Shown: positions 18,601 through 24,498 of the stretch, one piece after another
Numbering within the stretch: position 1 is the first letter of the stretch
Layout: every line of letters starts with the position of its first letter
From: an uncultured Treponema sp.
Lineage (GTDB): Bacteria > Spirochaetota > Spirochaetia > Treponematales > Treponemataceae
Assembly: GCA_937915735.1 (NCBI GenBank)
Contig: CALGGS010000037.1
Span: 1-29,201 of the forward strand
Length of the DNA stretch: 29,201 bases
Direction of reading: 5' to 3'
Notes under the pieces: generated by a model
The model's database searches: none
Told to the model about the DNA's origin: nothing
What the model saw: only the letters and a program-made list of their open reading frames with translations
Program-made: the position numbers and the translations under genes

Positions 18601-20677
18601 CAGTTCAGTAGTCTCTTCCACAAGTCTTTACGGAGAATGGGACACGCTTCCGCCAGTTTTTGCCCCATACATCGACTCAACAAACTATCGCTGGACAGAC
18701 GAAGACAACGAAGAGCGTACTTACGAAATAGTCGGCACCGTAGACTCAAATACGAGCGCTTATCTTGAACGAGTTGAGCTACATATTTTTGACAACAAGC
18801 AGAATTATTCTAACACTGACACATACAAATGGGTTTCTCAAATCGGCTGGACAGAAGGCTCGGCAAGCCTTTCAAATCATTCTGCCCCGGAAAGTTCTGG
18901 AGGAAGCCGCTCATTTACCGATGATTCTCGCATGACACAAGGTGGAATTCGCCGTTCAAGCCTTTCTGGCTCTTATTCTGCATTCGTCTACAAATATTCT
19001 GTTGACGGTTCATCTTCGAGCGAGCGTGAATTTGCAGCGGCCGAGGTTTCTCAAAATGTAAAAAGCCCTCTTTTCAGAAACGAAAACTTAACCGTAACCT
19101 CGACAGAAAATGACGGCCTTTACCTTGCCTTTACCCTAAATGACTCGGACAATACGCTTCCAATCAGAACTTCATTTGTTCTCACATATTCACCAGACAA
19201 ATCTTTTATCACGGATTTGGCAGGAAACAGGCTTATTCAAACCGACAGCGGAAAATCGACAAAAACGATTCGCTCAGTTGACATTACGCCTCCTTCATTC
19301 TCTATCGTTCTTTCTCCGATAGGCGAAGATAAAATTTACGCAGTTTTCACGAAGCCACTCGCTTACCAGGGAACATACTTATCTGAGCTTTCAAATCTTG
19401 ATGAAGTTTTAGAAAAAATCAGGGGAAGTCTGGAATTTGTTTATTCAAATGGAGACAATATTGACTCCGCAACAGAAGTCTCTGGAGACGACGAAATTTC
19501 TGTCACAAAGGTTGAGCTGGCAGCTTATTCAGCTGATTACACGGCACTTTTGTTCACCTTGAACCGAAAAATCACCTTGGACGATGTAGAAAAAATCTGG
19601 CTCAGAATTAACGATACCGGCGACACTGTAGAAACCTTCTCCGGCGAAACGATTGCCTCATATTTCCAGGACTCAACAGGAAATTCAATTCCCTTCCATA
19701 CTTGCCACGCTATTTCAGATTTTGCGGTAAATGCCGTAAATGTCCTTTATGCTTATTCAGAAAGTGACGAGGATGAAAACTGGAACGAGCAGGGTGTTTA
19801 CGGAGACGGACTTAACGCACTTTCAAGCGATTTCGCTGTTCACGATTTTAGCGCAGATGGCGGAAACTATGCGAAGCTCAGAACTGGCCACGATATTGTC
19901 TTCCAGCTGCAATTTGTCGGCGGAAAAGATGACAATGATGAATATTTTGCTCCGATTAACAATGAGTCTCTTTCCCTCGTAATCGACAAAAAATCAAACA
20001 TTTCCAGTGAATGGATTAGCGACAAATTCAATCTTCTGACTGGAAATGACTGGCGAATCTGGATTGACACTTATATGAATTCCCTGGCAAACGGCTACAA
20101 TTCAAGCCCGACTCAACTTAGCGATAATTTTGAAGATATTGAAGATTCTGAAATCTTAAAAAATATGACTCTTTCAAACGAAAAATTCAATTTTGCAAAC
20201 AAAGACGCATATCAGTTCTTCTTTAAGATTTTGGATTCAAACGGCGAAGTAATAGAATTGAATCATGATGGCGACACAACGACACCAAAAATTCCGCTGT
20301 ATTCTTTCTGGATGCCGGAAGCAAACATTAAGTCGCAGAAATTCTCTTTCCTTGACTTGTGGTCGTTCAGTTTAAGCGACATCACAAAGCAGCGAGGCGG
20401 GGTAAGCATTTTGAACAATGTCATCAACGCTTCTGTCGGTGAAAAAACTGCCATCGAAGTTGAAATGAAATCAAGCGGAAATTTAAATGTCTATATAATG
20501 ACTCTCGACGGAAACATCGTAAAACGCCTTTCAAAGGGCACTGTAAGTGCTGGAACTCACTTCTTCTATTGGGACGGAAAAAATAACGCTGGAAAGCCGG
20601 TCGCTCGCGGGCTTTACTTCGTCCGTGTAAGCGCAAGCGGAATTGACGAAACAAGAAAGGTTATGGTCGTAAAATAA
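9626..20677 (+). CDS. Giant exported beta-helical adhesin-like protein with FlgD-like C-terminal Ig domain
   Basis: One uninterrupted 3,683-residue ORF, Ser/Thr/Gly/Asn-rich. An N-terminal signal peptide (basic MEFFRFSNYKFSHFLR, a hydrophobic core, AGAAWG) is followed by short N-G-x-I repeats (about 90-195) of parallel beta-helix type. Four W-G...W...NW motifs start near residues 213, 536, 1183 and 1742. They resemble linkers of autotransporter-associated beta-strand (PATR-like) proteins. The blocks after the third and fourth motifs are homologous (TVTFG.(A/E)FTD.GTWSF.GGG). Repeats such as STQSYSGSV and STQSYTGNV recall haemagglutinin-like solenoids. From about 2778 come Ig-like domains (IEFRYSEPV; PPVFAPYIDS near 3005; ITPPSFSIV near 3217). 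The last ~90 residues form a FlgD/T9SS-like Ig fold ending GLYFVRVSASG...VMVVK. No autotransporter barrel is present. The protein is presumably surface-exposed or secreted; ligand unknown. The start lacks a ribosome site and sits just after a -10, suggesting a leaderless mRNA. Confidence 0.9.
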   Translation: MEFFRFSNYKFSHFLRSLLVTALLFCAGAAWGSTYVYTTSGLYSYTGALTDYEEIVTAVESGTDCETSTAYSFSNTITITSSDTIIISSSVTSVSLNSFINNGVLINYSLLMFESSSTNNGKIINESSGTINLQSGSDIYNTNSATIINSGTITAGNQNVNIINNYGSITNSGEITNNITNNGTITNTRTLSGTVTNENSGTVNTVESYEATFKWNDDYDNGNWSDSSNWLQLANLSNGSQDYVAAQRYPDSSGDTVYFTGNEEVTVTVSSDISVGTIYVHSESSSSDLSFNIDSNAVLSCDVLFKKFHGSDNFNYPPTVYIDGNGKLSCKSFQTSGKIVLSDDSARYFFTIYGTLEITEDFTGFDGGGEISVIFDGSGTLYIPASGERMGNQEYGYSEAAFNTDDITVLPYGQPEDFYYYIADYSFSDTDFSVTLTRSSEDSYDVHYKIEVTDFSGTDTSFKYYDHITQEFVNLPADADTFGVGSSKTSETFVVDAGLTYSSGDYITIKIYTPDGRFVLGEFTYPQIEVTDFHTYYWTGDGDGSTWSESANWAYKDSTRELYISVAKYDDGAYDGYYPGHDDNDTAVFQGTSAISTTGICFAGENYNLTILCTNTAGATISSYGDYATSANITFTGSGLPIVNACEFGSVTVDNNTELRIIGLNNGSSLKVNGDLTVSSGANIWGYDGAALYVGGDLLLSGSISDNASGKISKLTVAGETSITSTGSISLSSSTQSYSGSVTNEGAITLGSSTATFSGGYSGSGTFSASSATTYFINSNADFSKCTSFTHNSGTIYFYNQENDSSKSYIFMTPETETEFFNLEFTGESYFVLNSNTSVNTFLVKDEENLLTESFTVYIESDSSTSRSLSITGSGNALEIFRGDGTSISGDKTGTFKIGENVSVTISDSVYMHSGTVLENNGICTFTNLSVVTASGISNPKLSNSGTVTGITKINITEIENSDTGSILTNSGSISATSITSSGIIETSSGSITAETVTVTSESSNSTIKGILLNAGTLTVTGSTASTISELYVSGGTVTHSGSGTLTVTYLGVENENAGSTALTHTFSNSGSGTFYFADFSATGLGGDTISFSGSLNSTENGTIHLSGTDSNSLLNITGSSGIINITSPQNAEYLSVSKNVTVGTAPSPWNGTQPTNSISAYNSKIAESGVSQIYGWKFVNELYWSGSTSTVFSLKSNWLTYGLVKSGFGRWATYSYQYTQASSSPTSSTIAHIAPTCPASGSDGSSTQAVTNFPKLTAAANILGLDLAEGATLTLNGNDFTVSSNYSNFGTIYLSGTETVTFGTAFTDNGTWSFSGGGGSGTVKPVENLSYSDGTNSYNFKNLLVTGNANISSVSAKSFSIGVEGSSAVTLTSVLQTGETETNISGAGGIILNSNAIFDANGNEVIFASPISGSDYVFTVDDSNSTESGGFDFSGSEISVKEFDIGSATSATSIKLNFTEDFSVSSPVLLHTEAKISGSAGKTLTFTKSISSDSDSMLSFAPTEDNFSVNFALTDGEAISAPVDFSPASSVSMNVLRGFECESVTFSSGETIFKKTASESYSFESLTVSDGAKLTANSGEEIKIIIKSSWTDNSTASGGGFNANDSTVQFADLTGTSAALTGNTSFYNLLATGLGGKTLVFDGNFTVSGALTLQGSSVASLLSIETASPPTTSTSPSRINLLAAQHSGKYLSISKVTIGEEEAGWDGKTLPDLYYAASLSTPKIESDGAYEIPYGWLIEMTFKWAGTTSTDWDTKANWLYFDEDAKSSGSPAIYSDEAKMLPNEYSTVIIPYVSTYLPHLSSAVEVKALEIRSDSDSEFGKLYLDGKSLTVSEEFSNSGTVYLYGKETVTFGKEFTDGGTWSFFGGGDGSGILKPITNLKFNNVSVEGDGILKSFEANAFSIGSTGPYLTVGTSAGETVEISAPVTLSTNATLNLNKSIIDFKNEISDSSDDLSTSSNILILSATATTGAYDEIIFEDIVSCHIRVSGNIDFSSADFEQNSEANFTVGENSSSLGDALFGTKKAVFGNLIVNDGSTFTQKGINTSDQSVTSIQNEGSIAWDFDSEGGTLTLNGSISGTNAGETVFNKKNVTIGDDAELSGVFYDLTVESGKTVTNGSGITIRRNFTLNGEYSDNSQDLRLGEITISVSGESKTFTSENGSFSGDNESANLGNLIITQNTTVKKFESPLSISSLTLSDTTEGAGAVIFNEKAVISSITNASGTDFGIVFNKGADFTNGATFNTSGKLTLGGNFTSDADFFVTSDTILSSDVNFLAADKNLTFTGSVNGNYNFVAKTDPIFRSDVSISSIDISGITTINSLATGTTITVSTTSTQSYTGNVNLKSSAIFKAEASDSTRSQLTFTSMTGDSGANCEIYGSTVNFLAGDYVLSESLTANGSEKILFSEGVSGNLSASGGFDFSSTDVYFETGSSVLNLSSVMSAKNLYLFEGELSLASSARVKASDFAAFGSNYSADDLRYPGSDTRFAYFSLSSLAYLPLGTDGTFKKSEIISAAPGSSIELSGNFYVNGLDLSNISLLLPDLSSSNPIFNESSDVTENQWGTPYAVVFNSEISSCSASANSGKAFVTAAKVQNVTDGAGNSGFTFNIPKISEAYSVSDSVICIKFDMDLENSNGEVSTSVALVSSLASGGIFYNSKGTGSLLAFDGLFYTESDGTFCTVPLSESDLASTDIPAGTALYLKAAKADNQWNTDATASSSGNSDSSDRSGIHRTITTDLSLFEGLFFSADGKTMSKNYGSGLWKDEDTDGAYSASGIFETIDKARPVLIDVFVGQELFSENSGSADSQKPYDSHNFIEFRYSEPVDIGDLAGGATENNQNIRSDDNFDSASSHGGAILNNETGGITILGFASIEKGQVTAGIRNGDSHTIDTALPHSLYRKFARSTSESESVQPCRVRLAIAGYVDEDNPVSYSGSTYNNWIGYIDSSTTPSALVTPLENSFITDCARDSDGNALKNIFDETNSSRTISVNEASPSSSVVSSTSLYGEWDTLPPVFAPYIDSTNYRWTDEDNEERTYEIVGTVDSNTSAYLERVELHIFDNKQNYSNTDTYKWVSQIGWTEGSASLSNHSAPESSGGSRSFTDDSRMTQGGIRRSSLSGSYSAFVYKYSVDGSSSSEREFAAAEVSQNVKSPLFRNENLTVTSTENDGLYLAFTLNDSDNTLPIRTSFVLTYSPDKSFITDLAGNRLIQTDSGKSTKTIRSVDITPPSFSIVLSPIGEDKIYAVFTKPLAYQGTYLSELSNLDEVLEKIRGSLEFVYSNGDNIDSATEVSGDDEISVTKVELAAYSADYTALLFTLNRKITLDDVEKIWLRINDTGDTVETFSGETIASYFQDSTGNSIPFHTCHAISDFAVNAVNVLYAYSESDEDENWNEQGVYGDGLNALSSDFAVHDFSADGGNYAKLRTGHDIVFQLQFVGGKDDNDEYFAPINNESLSLVIDKKSNISSEWISDKFNLLTGNDWRIWIDTYMNSLANGYNSSPTQLSDNFEDIEDSEILKNMTLSNEKFNFANKDAYQFFFKILDSNGEVIELNHDGDTTTPKIPLYSFWMPEANIKSQKFSFLDLWSFSLSDITKQRGGVSILNNVINASVGEKTAIEVEMKSSGNLNVYIMTLDGNIVKRLSKGTVSAGTHFFYWDGKNNAGKPVARGLYFVRVSASGIDETRKVMVVK

Positions 20678-20699
20678 AACGGGGCTGCCTGCTAATGCG

Positions 20700-20811
20700 G
20701 ATGAGGCGGACAGGCCGCCTCGTCCTGCTATCGCAGATCTGGAGTGCTTCGAACTCAAAAATCCCTCCATGGATTTTTGAGTTCGTACGAGAATTTTCGC
20801 AGAAAATTCTC
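20700..20811. repeat. Cluster of four hairpins between convergent genes
   Basis: The 172-bp gap between the giant ORF (plus) and kduI (minus) holds four stem-loops in a row: GATGAGGCGG/CCGCCTCGTC (20700-20724, one G-T pair, 5-nt loop); CTGC/GCAG (20725-20736); a perfect 15-bp stem with arms 20750-20764 and 20771-20785; and GAGAATTTTC/GAAAATTCTC (20789-20811, 3-nt loop). They could act as a two-way terminator, although no T-run follows, or be a palindromic repeat element. No ORF in this gap is supported. Confidence 0.65.
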
Positions 20812-20849
20812 TCTTCCTTTCGCTCGCTCCATGCTCGCAAATGATAGGT

Positions 20850-21692
20850 TTATCTAAGATCTGGTGTTCTTATCCAGTCTTGGTCGGTGTAGGTTCGGTT
20901 TTCGCCGCCCATACTCCAGATGAAGGTGTAGTTTGATGTGCCGGCTCCTGAGTGAATTGACCAGCTCGGGTTGATTACGGCTTCGTTGTTGTGCATAACG
21001 AGGTGCCGGGTCTGCTGAGGTTCGCCCATAAAGTGGAATACAACCTGATCCTCCGGGAAGTCAAAGTAGAAGTAGACTTCCATTCGGCGCTCATGTGTGT
21101 GAGCCGGCATTGTGTTCCAGACAGAGCCTGTTTCGAGGTGAGTCATTCCCATTGAAAGCTGGCAAGTGTCGAGAACTGACGGATGAATGTACTGGTTGAT
21201 TGTGCGGTCGTTGCTTTCTGCGGCACTTCCCATGTGAATGTGGTTTGCCTGCTCGTAAGTAATGATTCTGCTTGGATATGTGCAGTGAGCAGGGGTTGAA
21301 TTCATATAGAATTTTGCCGGATTTTTTGAATCCTTTGAAGCAAGAGTTACTTCTTTTGTTCCGGCACCAAGATAAAGCGCATCATAGTGATTTACTTTGT
21401 ATTCTTTTCCGTCTGCGACAACAATTCCGTCGCCGCCAATGTTAATCATTCCTAGCTCTCGTCTCTGCAGGAAGAAATCAACGCCAAAATCCTTCATTGC
21501 GTCAATGTTCTTGTCCAGGGCGACAACCTCGTCAACTGGCATACAACCCAAGGTTACGATTCGGTCGATATGGCTGTAAACGGCAGTTACATCATTTTTG
21601 ATGAAAATGTTCTGGATGAGGAATTCCTCACGCATTTCTTCTGTAGTCATTCTTTTGAATGGCTCTTTTCCTGTTGAATAACGAATATCCAT
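20850..21692 (-). CDS. kduI: 5-keto-4-deoxyuronate isomerase (4-deoxy-L-threo-5-hexosulose-uronate ketol-isomerase)
   Basis: A 280-residue cupin-fold enzyme, the usual KduI length. It converts 5-keto-4-deoxyuronate, released from pectin or other unsaturated uronides, to 3-deoxy-D-glycero-2,5-hexodiulosonate in the cytosol. The zinc ligands of the family are all present: His198, His200 and Glu205 in PAHTHERRMEV, and His247 in SIHSGAGTSNY. Other conserved stretches are GMINIGGDG (81-89) and NQYIHPSVLDTCQLSMG. The start ATG 21692 has GAGGT with a 6-nt spacer, and that site overlaps the stop of the gene before it (9 nt gap), so coupled translation is likely. No kduD, kdgK or uronate transporter is visible nearby, so the gene is separated here from the rest of its pathway. 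Confidence 0.95.
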   Translation of the reverse strand: MDIRYSTGKEPFKRMTTEEMREEFLIQNIFIKNDVTAVYSHIDRIVTLGCMPVDEVVALDKNIDAMKDFGVDFFLQRRELGMINIGGDGIVVADGKEYKVNHYDALYLGAGTKEVTLASKDSKNPAKFYMNSTPAHCTYPSRIITYEQANHIHMGSAAESNDRTINQYIHPSVLDTCQLSMGMTHLETGSVWNTMPAHTHERRMEVYFYFDFPEDQVVFHFMGEPQQTRHLVMHNNEAVINPSWSIHSGAGTSNYTFIWSMGGENRTYTDQDWIRTPDLR

Positions 21693-21701
21693 TTTGTACC
21701 T

Positions 21702-22040
21702 CTATTCTGATTTGAATGCCTCTTTGACACCTTTTCCGAAGGCTTTTGCGGCATCTCCAATTTCTTTGCCGGCTTCCTTGGCTACCTGACCGACTTCTTT
21801 TCCAGTTTCACCGACGGCTTTTCCTGCTTCAGTCAGTTTTTCGTTTGTGTCTTTTGCAGTTTCTTTTGTTTCTTCTGCTTTTGTTTTTGCATCTGAAACA
21901 GTCTGTTTTGTTGTTTCATTAGCTTTTTTTGCTGTTTGTTCAACGGTCTGCTCTGTGTCAGATTTTCCGTTCGCAAAACTTGAAGTTGTTCCGAAAACGA
22001 GTCCAGAAACAACGATTAATGATAAAATTGTCTTTTTCAT
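21702..22040 (-). CDS. Small exported amphipathic/LEA-like helical protein
   Basis: A 112-residue protein. The signal peptide MKKTILSLIVVSGLVFGTTSSFA is probably cleaved after SFA. The mature part is almost entirely Lys/Glu/Ala/Thr/Gly, with degenerate 11-residue-like repeats (QTAKKANETTKQTVSDAKTK, then GKAVGETGKEVGQVAKEAGK). This pattern is typical of LEA-like or apolipoprotein-like amphipathic helices; it has no Cys. It is probably periplasmic, perhaps stress-protective or membrane-associated; function is inferred from composition only. AGGAG lies 12 nt before ATG, a long spacer. The gene sits 54 nt after pyrB and 9 nt before kduI on the same strand, so all three may be co-transcribed. Confidence 0.8.
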   Translation of the reverse strand: MKKTILSLIVVSGLVFGTTSSFANGKSDTEQTVEQTAKKANETTKQTVSDAKTKAEETKETAKDTNEKLTEAGKAVGETGKEVGQVAKEAGKEIGDAAKAFGKGVKEAFKSE

Positions 22041-22094
22041 ATTCTTAATATACTCCTAATTTTATTTGTAGTCGAGAGTTTTTAAAACTTAACT

Positions 22095-23015
22095 TTAAAG
22101 CACGCCAACAAGCTTTGCAATCAAAGCCATTCTAACATACATTCCGTATTTGACTTGCTTAAAGTAAGCGGCCCGCGGGTCACTGTCAACCTCTGGGGCA
22201 ATTTCATTTACTCGAGGAAGAGGGTGCAGAACAATCATATTTTTGCGGGCAAGAGACATTTTTGCATTGTCAAGAATATAGCTGTCCTTTAAGCGGATAT
22301 AATCCTGCTCGTTGAAGAAGCGTTCCTTTTGAACACGGGTCATATAGAGAATATCCAAATCACCGATTACGCTTTCAAGTCGCTCCGCCGTAGTGTATTC
22401 AATTCCCACCTCATCAAGCTCCTGCGTGACATATTCAGGAACTTGAAGTTCATTTGGGCTGATAAAAATAAATTTATTGTTTTTGTAGCGGCTCATTGCC
22501 TCCGCAAGAGAATGAACCGTTCGTCCAAATTTTAAGTCCCCGCAGAAGCCGATTGTGTGCCCTTCAAAACCGCCCTGAAGAGCGCGAATTGTCAGCATAT
22601 CAGTTAATGTTTGTGTCGGATGATAGTGTCCGCCGTCTCCCGCATTGATAATCGGACAGTTAGAATACTGGCTTGCTACCAAGGCAGCACCTTCTTTTGG
22701 ATTTCGCATTGCAATTACATCGACATAAGAAGAGACCGTGCGGATTGTGTCAGAAAGTGATTCGCCCTTGGATGTTGAAGAATTCGCAGCATCTGAAAAA
22801 CCTTCCACAGCCCCTCCAAGATGAAGCATTGCAGCCTCAAAAGAAAGCCTTGTTCGTGTGCTTGGCTCAAAAAAAAGTGTCGCAAGAATTTTCCCACGAC
22901 ACACATCTTGAAATGAAGAAGGATCAACAATAATTTGCTCAGCCAACGAACAGATTTCGTCAATTTCTGAAACAGTAAGGTCATTTGGTTTTATTAAATT
23001 TCTACCTTTTAGCAT
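22095..23015 (-). CDS. pyrB: Aspartate carbamoyltransferase catalytic chain
   Basis: A 306-residue protein, normal ATCase catalytic-chain length. It joins carbamoyl phosphate and aspartate in the committed step of pyrimidine synthesis (cytosol, trimer). Key motifs: FFEPSTRTRLSFE with carbamoyl-phosphate-binding STRTR (52-56), the SKGES loop with Lys83, HPTQTLTDMLTI (122-133), and HPLPRVNEI (264-272). HPLPR followed by VNEI favours aspartate over ornithine carbamoyltransferase. ATG 23015 has only a weak GGA before it. No pyrI or other pyr gene is adjacent. It diverges from nadE, with 122 bp between them. Confidence 0.95.
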   Translation of the reverse strand: MLKGRNLIKPNDLTVSEIDEICSLAEQIIVDPSSFQDVCRGKILATLFFEPSTRTRLSFEAAMLHLGGAVEGFSDAANSSTSKGESLSDTIRTVSSYVDVIAMRNPKEGAALVASQYSNCPIINAGDGGHYHPTQTLTDMLTIRALQGGFEGHTIGFCGDLKFGRTVHSLAEAMSRYKNNKFIFISPNELQVPEYVTQELDEVGIEYTTAERLESVIGDLDILYMTRVQKERFFNEQDYIRLKDSYILDNAKMSLARKNMIVLHPLPRVNEIAPEVDSDPRAAYFKQVKYGMYVRMALIAKLVGVL

Positions 23016-23102
23016 AATCCGATACTAGCACAAATGTTGAATTTTATCAATTTGCAATGAATTGATTTAGTGAACTAAAGTTGATTTTTGGCATTATCTC
23101 AC

Positions 23103-23133
23103 TTGACCCAATAATTTTTTTTTAACATATTAT
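23103..23133 (+). promoter_or_regulatory. Promoter abutting nadE start
   Basis: TTGACC (23103-23108) and TATTAT (23128-23133) are separated by 19 bp, mostly T. The ATG of nadE is at 23138, only 4 nt after the -10, so the transcript would begin at about the start codon. No Shine-Dalgarno is visible before the ATG. Confidence 0.55.
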
Positions 23134-23137
23134 TCCT

Positions 23138-23938
23138 ATGAGTGAATATAATTTTGATGTAAAAAAAATAACAGATGAACTTATCTCCTGGATTCAAAAA
23201 TGGATTAGCGACAATGGAAACGAACGAACGAAAGTTATTGTTGGTGTTTCTGGCGGTAAAGATTCTTCTACAATTTCTGCACTTTTGGTAAAAGCTCTCG
23301 GAAAAGAGCGAGTTATCGGCATTATGATGCCAAACGGAGAACAAAAGGACATTTCAGACTCACGAACGCTCGTTAACCATTTAGGAATAAAAAATTACAC
23401 AATAAATATCGCAAAAGCATACGAAGGGATTCAAAATGCTTTTTTAGAATCAAATATTATTGACAATAAAAATTCACAAACTAACGATAGTTTTTCTCCT
23501 GTTTTTAAAACAAATACTCCTGCCAGACTCAGAATGGCGACTCTTTACGGAGTTGCCGCACAGATTGGCAACTGCCGGGTGGTAAACACCTGTAACCTCA
23601 GCGAAGATTTAGTCGGCTACTCCACCTTCTACGGTGATGCGGCCGGAGATTTTGCCCCAATCAACAAACTCACCACGGAAGAAGTCGTTGCAATCGGAGA
23701 TTACTTAGGCCTTCCAGAAAGCCTTACTCACAAAGCCCCAAGCGACGGAATGTGCGGCAAAACTGACGAAGACAATCTTGGCTTTACATATCACGAGGTA
23801 AACGAGTTGGCTCGAAAAAACCTTAAAGGCGAAAATTACGAAAAAATTCTGGCGAAATACAAAGCAAATCTTTTTAAAGTCAGAATCATAAATCTTCCCT
23901 GCTACCGTCCAGATTTGCCCTTGTTTTTAGAAATATAA
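23138..23938 (+). CDS. nadE: NH3-dependent NAD+ synthetase
   Basis: A 266-residue protein of the ATP-pyrophosphatase (N-type) family, amidating nicotinic-acid adenine dinucleotide to NAD+ in the cytosol. The P-loop SGGKDSS is at residues 38-44. Other family marks are NTPARLRMATLYGVAAQ, NTCNLSEDLVGYSTFYGDAAGD (about residues 160-181), and KAPSDGMCGKTDEDNLGF-type substrate loop (about 209-226). There is no N-terminal glutaminase (nitrilase) domain, so ammonia should be the nitrogen donor. ATG 23138 is preferred because the protein starts collinearly with the family, although no ribosome site precedes it. The gene is divergent from pyrB and convergent with the XRE regulator downstream. Confidence 0.94.
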   Translation: MSEYNFDVKKITDELISWIQKWISDNGNERTKVIVGVSGGKDSSTISALLVKALGKERVIGIMMPNGEQKDISDSRTLVNHLGIKNYTINIAKAYEGIQNAFLESNIIDNKNSQTNDSFSPVFKTNTPARLRMATLYGVAAQIGNCRVVNTCNLSEDLVGYSTFYGDAAGDFAPINKLTTEEVVAIGDYLGLPESLTHKAPSDGMCGKTDEDNLGFTYHEVNELARKNLKGENYEKILAKYKANLFKVRIINLPCYRPDLPLFLEI

Positions 23939-23997
23939 ATGCTTTATTGGGCGTGTCTTTGGCCACTAAGAATTGAGGAAATTTGCAGTGCGGTTGA

Positions 23998-24330
23998 TTA
24001 AGAATATTTTTCGTTCAGGGCTTTGACCATCGTAAGAACTGCATTCAAGTCTGAATCAGAAAATCGCCTCAATTTGTTTTCGATTTCTGAAATCTTAGAA
24101 TTCAGCGGATTTTTTGAATTTTGATTTTCATCTTCGCACATGTCCAAAAGATAATCGAGGGAAACGCCTAAAAAGCGGGAAACTTTGAGAGCGGTGTCGG
24201 CGGCGGGAATGCTGTTCCGCTTGATTCCGAAACTGATGTTTGCGGCGTCAAACCCGATTGCATTTGCCAGCTCCTTCCGAGTCTTTCCTAAATAAATAAG
24301 TTCAGAATCAACCTTTTTCCAAAAATTCAT
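23998..24330 (-). CDS. XRE-family helix-turn-helix transcriptional regulator
   Basis: About 110 residues from ATG 24330 (MNFWKKVDSEL); the frame extends to ATG 24348, but the six extra residues are not family-like. A Cro/CI-type HTH spans about residues 8-62: TRKELANAIGFDAANISFGIK forms helices 2-3 (about 17-37), then ADTALKVSRFLGVSLDYLL, the usual end of HTH_3 domains. The C-terminal ~45 residues (ISEIENKLRRFSDSDLNAVLTMVKALN, around 78-104) look like a dimerising helix pair. No ribosome site precedes either ATG; a -10-like TGtCATATT on the minus strand (24347-24339) ends 8 nt before ATG 24330. It diverges from the outer-membrane protein at 24499, with operator-like repeats between, so it may regulate itself and that gene. 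Confidence 0.85.
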   Translation of the reverse strand: MNFWKKVDSELIYLGKTRKELANAIGFDAANISFGIKRNSIPAADTALKVSRFLGVSLDYLLDMCEDENQNSKNPLNSKISEIENKLRRFSDSDLNAVLTMVKALNEKYS

Positions 24331-24363
24331 AATTTGAAAATATGACAAAAGATAATTTTAAAC

Positions 24364-24419
24364 TTGATTAAAATATCAATAGATTTTAGAATGATAAAAT
24401 AAATATCTTTTGATATTTT
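24364..24419. promoter_or_regulatory. Operator-like repeats between XRE regulator and outer-membrane protein gene
   Basis: AAATATC occurs at 24371-24377 and again at 24401-24407, exactly 30 bp apart (about three helical turns). Its inverse GATATTT follows at 24412-24418, forming the dyad AAATATC-tttt-GATATTT. Arms AAAATATCAA (24370-24379) and TTGATATTTT (24410-24419) are also perfect inverses. A smaller TTGAT/ATCAA dyad sits at 24364-24379. These lie between divergent start codons and are good candidates for binding by the adjacent XRE protein. Confidence 0.45.
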
Positions 24420-24432
24420 TAAATCTAACGAA

Positions 24433-24461
24433 TTGAGTGGAGTTAATTTATTAGACAAAAT
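24433..24461 (+). promoter_or_regulatory. Possible promoter for the gene at 24499
   Basis: TTGAGT (24433-24438) and CAAAAT (24456-24461), 17 bp apart, each match the sigma70 consensus at four of six positions. It lies just downstream of the operator-like repeats. A weak call in very AT-rich DNA. Confidence 0.3.
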
Positions 24462-24498
24462 TCAATTTAAAAATTTGATTTTCAAAAGGAGATGAAAA

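Noticed and set aside
9626..20677. CRISPR array or tandem DNA repeats in the giant gene
   Set aside because: The repeats are degenerate at protein level, with variable spacing and no identical direct repeats; coding frame is continuous.
22077..22090. AGTTTTTAAAACT dyad after pyrB as a terminator
   Set aside because: Only a weak AT stem without GC base pairs and with no clean T-run; too little to call.
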